This document shows positions 6,498 through 11,233 of a stretch of 11,233 nucleotides of DNA, in pieces. Each line of letters opens with the position of its first letter. Position 1 is the first letter of the stretch. The DNA is taken from the NCBI GenBank assembly GCA_046536535.1, contig JAWDMO010000036.1, positions 1 to 11,233 of the forward strand, read 5' to 3'. The stretch is from Conexivisphaera sp046536535 (lineage in GTDB: Archaea; Thermoproteota; Nitrososphaeria; Conexivisphaerales; Conexivisphaeraceae). A model generated the notes under the pieces. The model was not told the DNA's origin and did no database searches. It saw only the letters and a list, made by a program, of their open reading frames with translations. The translations under genes and the position numbers were made by a program.

Positions 6498-8192
6498 GTG
6501 CTCAGGAGCTCGGATGTCAAGGAGGGGCCGGAAAGGGCCCCGCACAGGTCACTCCTCAGGGCGACCGGCCTGGGTGATGATGACTTCGGGAAACCGTTCA
6601 TAGGCGTAGCGAACAGCTATTCGGAGGTCGTGCCGGGGCACGTCCACCTCAGACAGCTGGCCGAACAGGTGAAGATGGGGATACGCGAGGGGGGAGGGGT
6701 CCCCTTCGAGTTCAACACCATAGCGGTGGACGACGGCATAGCGATGGGGCACGAAGGAATGAAGTATTCCCTCCCGTCGCGCGAGGTCATAGCGGACTCC
6801 ATAGAGATAATGGTCAACGCGCACAGGTTCGACGGGCTCGTCCTGCTCACGAACTGCGACAAGATCACGCCGGGCATGCTGCTCGCGGCGGCAAGGCTGG
6901 ACATCCCGACCGTGGTGGTCACGGGGGGTCCCATGGCGGCAGGCCTCTGGAGGGGGAAGAAGGTGGGGCTCGTCGACGTCTTCGAGGCCGTCGGGAGCTA
7001 CAGGGCGGGAAGGATGGAGCTGGGGGAGCTGGGGGAGCTGGAGAGGGTGGCATGCCCCGGGCCGGGATCATGTAGCGGGCTCTTCACGGCGAACAGCATG
7101 GCAGTTATATCCGAGGCTGCCGGCCTCTCGCTGCCGTACACCGCCACTGCGCTCGCGGTCAGCGCGGAGAAGAGGGATATAGCCAGGAGGGCCGGTGAAA
7201 GGGCGGTTGAGCTCGTGAGGCAGGGCCTCAGGTTCTCGAGTTTCCTCAACAGGGGGAGCTTGGAGAACGCCATATCGGTCGACATGGCGCTCGGGGGGTC
7301 CACGAATACCGTGCTCCATCTGCTGGCGCTCGCGAGGGAGGCCGGTATAGATCTGAGCCTCGATGACTTCGACAGGATCGGCAGGACCGTTCCGCATGTG
7401 GCGCCGATATACCCGGGCGGGCCGTACATGATGGAGGATCTACACGCGGCCGGAGGAGTGCCGGCCCTCATGAAGTCGATCTCGAGGTTCCTCCATCTGG
7501 ACGCGCTGACGGTCTCGGGCAGGACCATCGGCGAGGTGCTGGAGGATGCCGCCGTGAGGGACCGCGCGATAATAAGGGGTCCTGAGGATCCGGTTCACAG
7601 GGAGGGCGGCATAGCGATACTCAGGGGGACGCTCGCCCCCAGGGGAGCCGTGGTGAAGACCGCTGCGATAGCCGAGGAGAACCTGAAGTTCAGGGGGACG
7701 GCGCGCACATTCGACTCGGAGGAGGACGCGTATCGCGCTATAGTAAGGGGCGACGTATCGGCCGGCGATGTCCTGGTGATACGCTACGAGGGACCGAGGG
7801 GCGGCCCGGGAATGAGGGAGATGCTCTCACCGACGTCGGCCATTGTGGGCATGGGGCTCGCCTCGGAGGTCGCCCTGATTACCGATGGGCGCTTCTCCGG
7901 AGGAACCAGGGGGCCGTGCGTGGGGCACGTCGCCCCGGAGGCGGCGGTCGGGGGACCAATAGCGCTCGTCAGGGACGGGGATCCGATATTAATAGATGTG
8001 AAGAACAGGAGGCTGGATCTGGAACTTCCTGCGGATGAGCTGGAGGGGAGGAGGAGCGCGTGGAGTCCTCCACCTGCTAGGGCCCGCGGATATGGGGTGC
8101 TCTCGAGATATTCGGCATCGGCCTGCCAGGCCGATGAAGGGGCAGCCCTGCGGTGCAATGACGGCGGAGCGCGGGCCTTCAGCCGATCGTGA
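6498..8192 (+). CDS. ilvD: Dihydroxy-acid dehydratase (IlvD)
   Basis: This Fe-S enzyme dehydrates 2,3-dihydroxyisovalerate and 2,3-dihydroxy-3-methylvalerate to the 2-oxo acids, the step after IlvC. The 564 residues match the family. Motifs: N-terminal KEGPERAPHRSLLRATGL (8-25); GVANSYSEVVPGHVHL (36-51); metal Asp in AVDDG (D78/D79); cluster Cys120 with D121 in TNCDKITPGM; Cys186 and Cys192 in CPGPGSCSGLFTANSM; E442; and Ser467 in DGRFSGGTRGPCVGH. The VPGHVHL segment lacks the Cys seen in the plant/cyanobacterial 2Fe-2S class, so it looks closer to the E. coli-type subgroup. The last dozen residues (Cys- and Gly-containing tail after LR) are not family-typical. The start is GTG at 6498, which gives the expected N-terminus and a leaderless promoter. 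The gene is divergent from ilvB and separated from it by the shared control region. Confidence 0.96.
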   Translation: MLRSSDVKEGPERAPHRSLLRATGLGDDDFGKPFIGVANSYSEVVPGHVHLRQLAEQVKMGIREGGGVPFEFNTIAVDDGIAMGHEGMKYSLPSREVIADSIEIMVNAHRFDGLVLLTNCDKITPGMLLAAARLDIPTVVVTGGPMAAGLWRGKKVGLVDVFEAVGSYRAGRMELGELGELERVACPGPGSCSGLFTANSMAVISEAAGLSLPYTATALAVSAEKRDIARRAGERAVELVRQGLRFSSFLNRGSLENAISVDMALGGSTNTVLHLLALAREAGIDLSLDDFDRIGRTVPHVAPIYPGGPYMMEDLHAAGGVPALMKSISRFLHLDALTVSGRTIGEVLEDAAVRDRAIIRGPEDPVHREGGIAILRGTLAPRGAVVKTAAIAEENLKFRGTARTFDSEEDAYRAIVRGDVSAGDVLVIRYEGPRGGPGMREMLSPTSAIVGMGLASEVALITDGRFSGGTRGPCVGHVAPEAAVGGPIALVRDGDPILIDVKNRRLDLELPADELEGRRSAWSPPPARARGYGVLSRYSASACQADEGAALRCNDGGARAFSRS

Positions 8193-8209
8193 ACATATCG
8201 GATATCATG

Positions 8210-8222
8210 TAAAAGCTTAATT
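8210..8222 (+). promoter_or_regulatory. cimA: TATA-like box of cimA with adjacent inverted repeat
   Basis: TAAAAGCTTAATT, with the core CTTAATT at 8216-8222, sits about 29 bp before TTG 8248. An A-rich BRE-like stretch precedes the core. It closely resembles the box before the regulator gene (AAACTTAATT at 9851-9860). A 5-bp palindrome, GGTCG-AG-CGACC (8230-8241), lies between the box and the start. Confidence 0.55.
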
Positions 8223-8247
8223 CAATGCGGGTCGAGCGACCGGGAGA

Positions 8248-9858
8248 TTGGAACTGGATGTGGAGGTCCTCGACACCACGCTGAGGGACGGGGCCCAGGC
8301 CAGCGGAGTCTCCTTCACGCTTCAGGATAAACTCAGCATAACCGAGAAGCTGGACGAACTTGGCATTTCCTACGTTGAGGGGGGCTGGCCCGCCTCGAAT
8401 CCGAAGGATCTGGAGTACTTCTCCAAGGTCAAGGAGCTGGGGCTCTCCAAGACTGAGGTCGTCGCGTTCGGGTCCACCAAGCGCAGGGGCACGAGGGCGA
8501 GCGAGGACCAGAACCTGGGCGCGATTGTGAGGGCGGATGTGAGGACGGCCGTCATAGTGGGCAAGTCGTGGACCCTGCACGTGAAGAGGGTCCTGGGCGT
8601 CACCCCCGAGGAGAACCTGGAAATAGTCAGGGATTCCCTGGGATTCCTCCGCTCACATGGGGTGCGCGTAATTTTCGATGCGGAGCACTTCTTCGACGGT
8701 TACAGGGAGGACCCGGAGTACGCGGTGAGCGTCCTCAGGGCGGCCGAGGAGGCCGGGGCCGAGAGGATCGTGCTGGCCGATACGAACGGCGGATCGCTCC
8801 CGCACGAGGTCGGACGTATCGTGGGGGAGGTCAGGAAGTCCGTGCGGGCCCCGCTGGGGATCCACGCGCACAACGATTCCGGAAACGCGGTGGCGAACTC
8901 GATAATGGCGGTGGTCGAGGGCGCGGCGCATGTGCAGGGGACGATAAACGGCATAGGGGAGAGGTGCGGCAACGCGGATCTGATACAGGTGCTCCCGGCG
9001 CTGGTGTTGAAGATGGGCCTGAAGGCGCTCAAGGGCGACGGGCCCGGAGGAGAGCGGCTGCGCGGGCTGACGGCGCTGTCGCGCCACGTATACAGGCTCC
9101 TCAACATGCCGGAGAACCCCTATCAACCCTATGTGGGAAGCGGCGCGTTCTCGCACAAGGGCGGAATACACATAGACGCGATGTTGAAGGAGCCCAGGAG
9201 CTATGAACACGTGGACCCGGAGCTCGTCGGGAATCACCGGAGGATGAGGATAAGCGAGCTCGCGGGACGGGCGGCGCTCCTGAGTGAGGCCAGGAGGCTG
9301 GGGCTGGATATAGATAAGGACGATCCGGCCCTGGGCAGGGCGCTTGATGAGATAAAGAGGCTGGAGGCCGAGGGATACTCGCTCGAGGATTCCGACGCGA
9401 CAGTCCACCTCATACTCATGAGGAGCCTCGACATTGATGTGGACCAGCTCGACGTCGTCTACTGGAGCGTGGGGGTATCGAGGGAGGAGGAGGGCGACGT
9501 GGAGTCGGTCGCGGACGTGATCGTGAAGTTCGGCCATCATGTGGGGCATGGGAGGGGGAGGGGCGTCGGGCCCGTCCACGCGCTTGACAGCGCTATGAGG
9601 ACGGCGGCCGGCAAGCTCGCGGAGGAACTGACCGGGGTCTCGCTGGTCAACTACAAGGTGAGCGTTGTGGACAGCGTTGAGGGTACCGCCTCCAAAGTAC
9701 GCGTGTACGTGGAGTTCTCCGACGGGCGCAGGAGATGGTCGACGACCGCGCTGTCGAGGAACATAGTGGAGGCGAGCCTCCGCGCGCTCGTCGACGGCTA
9801 CAACTACACGCTGCTCGCGAACCATGTGGGGAAATTGCGCTCGGCCCGTCAAACTTAA
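8248..9858 (+). CDS. cimA: (R)-citramalate synthase (CimA)
   Basis: This enzyme condenses pyruvate with acetyl-CoA to citramalate, which leads to 2-oxobutyrate and isoleucine without threonine. The 536 residues fit the Geobacter/Leptospira-type CimA family. The TIM barrel has VLDTTLRDGAQASGVSFT (7-24, R13/D14), the subgroup hallmark YVEGGWPASNPKD (42-54), DTNGG (178-182), metal ligands HAHND (206-210) and NGIGERCGN (234-242). A helical linker with GSGAFSHKGGIHIDAM (297-312) follows, then a C-terminal LeuA-type regulatory domain (about 400-525), expected to sense isoleucine. The start is TTG 8248, because the frame is closed at 8218 and a TATA-like box predicts a leaderless transcript beginning there; GTG 8260 is an alternative. 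The EGGWP motif and long linker separate it from the LeuA at 1517, so this is a second, different synthase and not a duplicate. Confidence 0.9.
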   Translation: MELDVEVLDTTLRDGAQASGVSFTLQDKLSITEKLDELGISYVEGGWPASNPKDLEYFSKVKELGLSKTEVVAFGSTKRRGTRASEDQNLGAIVRADVRTAVIVGKSWTLHVKRVLGVTPEENLEIVRDSLGFLRSHGVRVIFDAEHFFDGYREDPEYAVSVLRAAEEAGAERIVLADTNGGSLPHEVGRIVGEVRKSVRAPLGIHAHNDSGNAVANSIMAVVEGAAHVQGTINGIGERCGNADLIQVLPALVLKMGLKALKGDGPGGERLRGLTALSRHVYRLLNMPENPYQPYVGSGAFSHKGGIHIDAMLKEPRSYEHVDPELVGNHRRMRISELAGRAALLSEARRLGLDIDKDDPALGRALDEIKRLEAEGYSLEDSDATVHLILMRSLDIDVDQLDVVYWSVGVSREEEGDVESVADVIVKFGHHVGHGRGRGVGPVHALDSAMRTAAGKLAEELTGVSLVNYKVSVVDSVEGTASKVRVYVEFSDGRRRWSTTALSRNIVEASLRALVDGYNYTLLANHVGKLRSARQT

Positions 9859-9860
9859 TT
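9851..9860 (+). promoter_or_regulatory. TATA-like box of the regulator gene
   Basis: AAACTTAATT spans the last codons and stop of cimA and is nearly identical to the cimA box. The core lies 27 bp before GTG 9884, which fixes that GTG as a leaderless start. Confidence 0.55.
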
Positions 9861-9883
9861 CTCGCGGCCGCAGATATCCTGAT

Positions 9884-10462
9884 GTGACGTCCCTCGCTGA
9901 CCCATGCGTATGGCGCGGGGATTCCAAGCTGATTCTAGCGGCCTACACGCTTCTGCTGCTGAGGAGGGAGGGCAGGATCGGAAGGAAGGGGCTGGCGGAA
10001 CTTCTTGACGTGGGAGAGGCCACCGGAAGGACTATACTCTCGAAGCTGAAGGCGGCGGGGCTGGCGGATGCGGATAGAGGGGGGGCATATCTGACACCCG
10101 AGGGGATAAGCGTCTCCGGAGCGCTGGCGGACATCTTGGAGCCCGCCGACGTCGAGCTTCCGGAGCGCTACGGGAGCGTGACCGCGGGGGTCATCGTGAA
10201 GGCTATGTGCAGCTCGCTGGGAAGCGGGGTGGCCCATAGGGATGAGGCCGTGAGGGGCGGAGCCGATGGCGCGCTCGTGCTGATGAGGAGGGGCGGTAGG
10301 TATGTGTTCCCGGATGGCAGCTACGAGTATCCATTGAAGGTCAGTCCCGATCCGCCTGATGGATCGTGCGTCGTGGTTGCATGGGCCGGCTCAGGGGCCC
10401 TGGCCATAAACGGCGTTATGAGGGCCGCAATTTCGATCATCTGCGGCGGACGCGGGCATTAA
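9884..10462 (+). CDS. Winged-helix transcriptional regulator, DUF4443-like
   Basis: A 192-residue soluble protein. Residues about 15-75 form a winged helix-turn-helix: a helix around SKLILAAYTLLLL, then GRIGRKGLAELLDVGEATGR (30-49), recognition helix TILSKLKAAGLAD, and a wing ending at YLTPEGISVS. The C-terminal half (about 86-188) looks like the archaeal DUF4443 domain, with a V-ELP-RYGS entry and the VVVAWAGSGALAINGVM stretch near the end; this match is from memory. I chose GTG 9884 over the longer frame from 9824 because it sits 27 bp after a TATA-like box and avoids overlap with cimA. Its position directly after cimA suggests it may control branched-chain amino acid genes or itself, but no ligand or target can be read from sequence. 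It lies 25 bp after cimA with its own promoter, and read-through from cimA is also possible. Confidence 0.8.
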   Translation: MTSLADPCVWRGDSKLILAAYTLLLLRREGRIGRKGLAELLDVGEATGRTILSKLKAAGLADADRGGAYLTPEGISVSGALADILEPADVELPERYGSVTAGVIVKAMCSSLGSGVAHRDEAVRGGADGALVLMRRGGRYVFPDGSYEYPLKVSPDPPDGSCVVVAWAGSGALAINGVMRAAISIICGGRGH

Positions 10463-10487
10463 TTACTAATTTCTGCGTACTGCACGG

Positions 10488-10516
10488 CGATGTGTAGCGA
10501 CATCGTCATGTCCCTT
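10488..10516 (+). terminator. Possible terminator of the regulator gene
   Basis: The hairpin CGATGT-GTAGCG-ACATCG lies 25 bases after the regulator stop and is followed by TCATGTCCCTTTT. A weakly T-rich stretch (10464-10473) precedes it. The U-run is short, so this is a weak call. Confidence 0.25.
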
Positions 10517-10695
10517 TTGGACGTGTGCTTTAGACCTCGATCACATCCGGGCATTTCCGCCGCGCCTCATCCTTCTGTGGACCGTGAGGGAGAGCAGGTG
10601 CTCTCCGGGCGGGGAATCCATTTCCGTTATTGCCGACTCGAGCTCTAGTGACATCCACCATGCCCATCGTGGCATGTATGTACCGAGCAATTGTG

Positions 10696-10714
10696 AAACG
10701 GGTTCTTCTCACCC
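10696..10714. repeat. Repeat copy 1 with hairpin, GGGTGA-GAAG-AACCCGTTT (minus strand)
   Basis: A 19-base copy that equals the 15-base copy at 10762-10776 apart from four extra bases (GAAG on the minus strand). It contains most of a perfect 6-bp stem, ACGGGT/ACCCGT (10698-10716), with a 7-base loop. It could be a right-end hairpin of the IS200/IS605-type element whose TnpB remnant lies next to it. Confidence 0.5.
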
Positions 10715-10761
10715 GTAAATGATAGGGACTTCTCCGCTCCCACAAATCCCCCTCACCTTAT

Positions 10762-10776
10762 AAACGGGTTTCACCC
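10762..10776. repeat. Repeat copy 2, GGGTGAAACCCGTTT (minus strand)
   Basis: This copy directly abuts the stop codon of the TnpB remnant and forms GGGT-GAA-ACCC. It matches copy 1 in all 15 bases once the 4-base insertion is allowed for. The two copies are in the same orientation, 66 bp apart. Confidence 0.5.
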
Positions 10777-10824
10777 TACGTAGGCGCACATAGGTACGCA
10801 TCCGCGTACCTGTCGTACGCGTAG
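10776..10824 (-). other. Nested hairpin at the tnpB 3' end, possible omega-RNA scaffold remnant
   Basis: An inner perfect 7-bp stem, GGTACGC/GCGTACC (10793-10810), with a 4-base loop is enclosed by CTACG/CGTAG (10776-10780 with 10820-10824). In IS200/IS605 elements the 3' end of tnpB and the flanking right end encode the structured guide RNA, so the location fits. Activity is unlikely given the broken gene. Confidence 0.4.
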
Positions 10825-11094
10825 AGCTGGGGCTTCACGGCATCATATAGGCCCCTCGCGAGTTCATCGGGTCCCCTCCGCTCCGCCCCCGTCAGGAGGT
10901 ACCCGCCCACCAGCGATGGCAGGACGTTTCCGTCCCACCACTCGCGCTGCTGGGGAACCCCCTCCATCCTCAGGTAGAGGTTGATGGCCGCGTTCAGCTG
11001 CCTGTCCATCGCGAGGCCGCAGCGCTCGCACCTGAAGACCGCGCTCCCCCTTTAGGTCTCTGTTCACCCACCCGCCTGGAGCGCGCGTCCGCGG
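10776..11094 (-). pseudogene. tnpB: Decayed TnpB (OrfB) C-terminus of an IS200/IS605-type element
   Basis: Only the C-terminal part of a TnpB (RNA-guided transposon nuclease) remains. One frame (11030-10776) has an intact second zinc knuckle and RuvC tail, VFRCERCGLAMDRQLNAAIN, then NLYLRMEGVP and a C-terminal extension ending YDRYADAYLCAPT before TAG. The upstream frame gives GGWVNRDLKG (11076-11047), the expected preceding segment, but it joins only through a frameshift at the C5 run on the plus strand (11046-11050). In that upstream part the first knuckle CxxC reads R-A-P-G, as if both Cys codons had changed at the first base (TGC to CGC, TGC to GGC). A TGA at 11097-11095 closes the frame, and nothing recognisable lies upstream. 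The domains for catalysis and guide binding are therefore missing: a dead remnant with no TnpA nearby. Confidence 0.85.
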
Positions 11095-11126
11095 TCATCG
11101 CCTTATCTGACCAACACCCTGGAACT

Positions 11127-11134
11127 GTTTTAAA
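11127..11134 (+). promoter_or_regulatory. TATA-like box for the gene at the right edge
   Basis: GTTTTAAA is centred about 25 bp before GTG 11156, the same spacing as for ilvD, so again leaderless. It is the only AT-rich block in this stretch. Confidence 0.5.
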
Positions 11135-11155
11135 CGGCGCCCGGAACTCCGCCGC

Positions 11156-11233
11156 GTGGTCCAGGGAAAAAGGGCGAGAAGGAAGGCCGTTGAAAAGGGT
11201 AAGGAGCTCGAGGACGAAATAGAGAGGATGGCG
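11156..11233 (+). CDS. Unknown protein, N-terminus only (partial at right edge)
   Basis: The first 26 codons are visible: GTG start, then a strongly basic stretch (QGKRARRKAVEKGKELEDE) that turns into a charged helix ending at the window edge. I do not recognise the family from so few residues; a DNA- or RNA-binding protein or nuclease would fit the basic start but this is a guess. The start is supported by the TATA-like box 25 bp upstream and the lack of a ribosome binding site, the leaderless pattern of the other first genes here. It is unrelated in direction to the TnpB remnant beside it. Confidence 0.55.
   Translation, partial: MVQGKRARRKAVEKGKELEDEIERMA

Larger units (their letters stand above)
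10463..10775. other. Gene-free stretch with several short perfect hairpins
   Basis: I see no credible coding region here; the open frames lack ribosome binding sites, family resemblance and suitable starts. It contains perfect inverted repeats CGATGT/ACATCG (10488-10505), GGAGAGCA/TGCTCTCC (10589-10606), CATGCC/GGCATG (10659-10676) and ACGGGT/ACCCGT (10698-10716). The right part, next to the TnpB remnant, is probably the old end of an insertion element. Confidence 0.6.

Noticed and set aside
6303..6545. Full 80-codon version of the leader ORF
   Set aside because: Its 5' part overlaps the ilvD start and both promoters; the TATA-like box at 6407-6401 lies within it. Only the last 23 codons fit a transcript from that promoter.
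9824..9883. Longer N-terminus of the regulator from ATG 9824
   Set aside because: It would overlap cimA by 35 bp and include its own TATA-like box; GTG 9884 lies at the predicted transcript start.
8653..9927. 424-codon open frame on the minus strand across cimA
   Set aside because: Antisense shadow of cimA with H/R/P-rich composition and no recognisable domain.
10530..10745. 71-codon minus-strand open frame
   Set aside because: No ribosome binding site, promoter or family resemblance, and it runs through the hairpin and repeat region.
10463..10775. tRNA or other standard RNA gene
   Set aside because: I looked for cloverleaf arms and a T-loop TTCGA-type motif on both strands and found no fit.
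10696..10776. Minimal CRISPR array
   Set aside because: Only two unequal repeat copies (19 and 15 bases) with one spacer-like gap and no cas genes; insertion-element ends explain it better.

Overview
The window reads as archaeal DNA from a GC-rich, probably thermophilic lineage of the TACK/Thermoproteota type; the genus cannot be fixed from sequence alone. The signs are TATA-like boxes placed about 23-30 bp before start codons with almost no 5' leader, internal genes preceded by ribosome binding sites matching GGAGGTGA, heavy use of AGG (Arg) and ATA (Ile), mostly GTG/TTG starts, and archaeal families (LEU1-type isopropylmalate synthase, a COG1340-like coiled-coil protein, a DUF4443-like regulator).

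The left two thirds form a branched-chain amino acid biosynthesis locus with two divergent arms. The minus-strand arm is a tight operon: leader ORF - ilvB - ilvN - ilvC - leuA - leuB - coiled-coil protein (runs off the left edge). Gaps are 1-6 bp or the genes overlap by 4-29 bp. The plus-strand arm holds ilvD, then cimA (citramalate synthase), then a winged-helix regulator of the DUF4443 type, each with its own likely leaderless promoter. Together IlvBN, IlvC and IlvD make the 2-oxo acid precursors of valine and isoleucine. CimA feeds 2-oxobutyrate synthesis from pyruvate and acetyl-CoA. LeuA and LeuB lead to leucine, and LeuB may also act on the citramalate branch. The isomerase (LeuCD) and the aminotransferase are not in the window.

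The most notable observation lies in the 235-bp ilvB-ilvD intergenic region. On the ilvB strand, right behind a TATA-like element, is a 23-codon ORF (6374-6303) whose last seven codons specify L-V-L-L-I-I-V and then stop. A 7-bp perfect hairpin follows, then the strong ilvB ribosome binding site. The Leu-Leu codons (CTCCTC) contain CTCCT, which can pair with AGGAG of that ribosome binding site. This looks like a ribosome-sensing leader peptide controlling a branched-chain amino acid operon, an arrangement familiar in bacteria but, to my knowledge, not established in archaea.

The right end (10463-11155) has no intact gene. It holds several short perfect hairpins, a pair of related GGGTGA/AACCCGTTT repeats, and a decayed minus-strand IS200/IS605-type TnpB C-terminus. 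The TnpB remnant has one zinc knuckle destroyed, the other intact and a frameshift at a run of five C on the plus strand. Its 3' end can fold into nested hairpins, as expected of a TnpB guide-RNA (omega RNA) scaffold. A plus-strand gene of unknown function begins at 11156 and runs off the edge.
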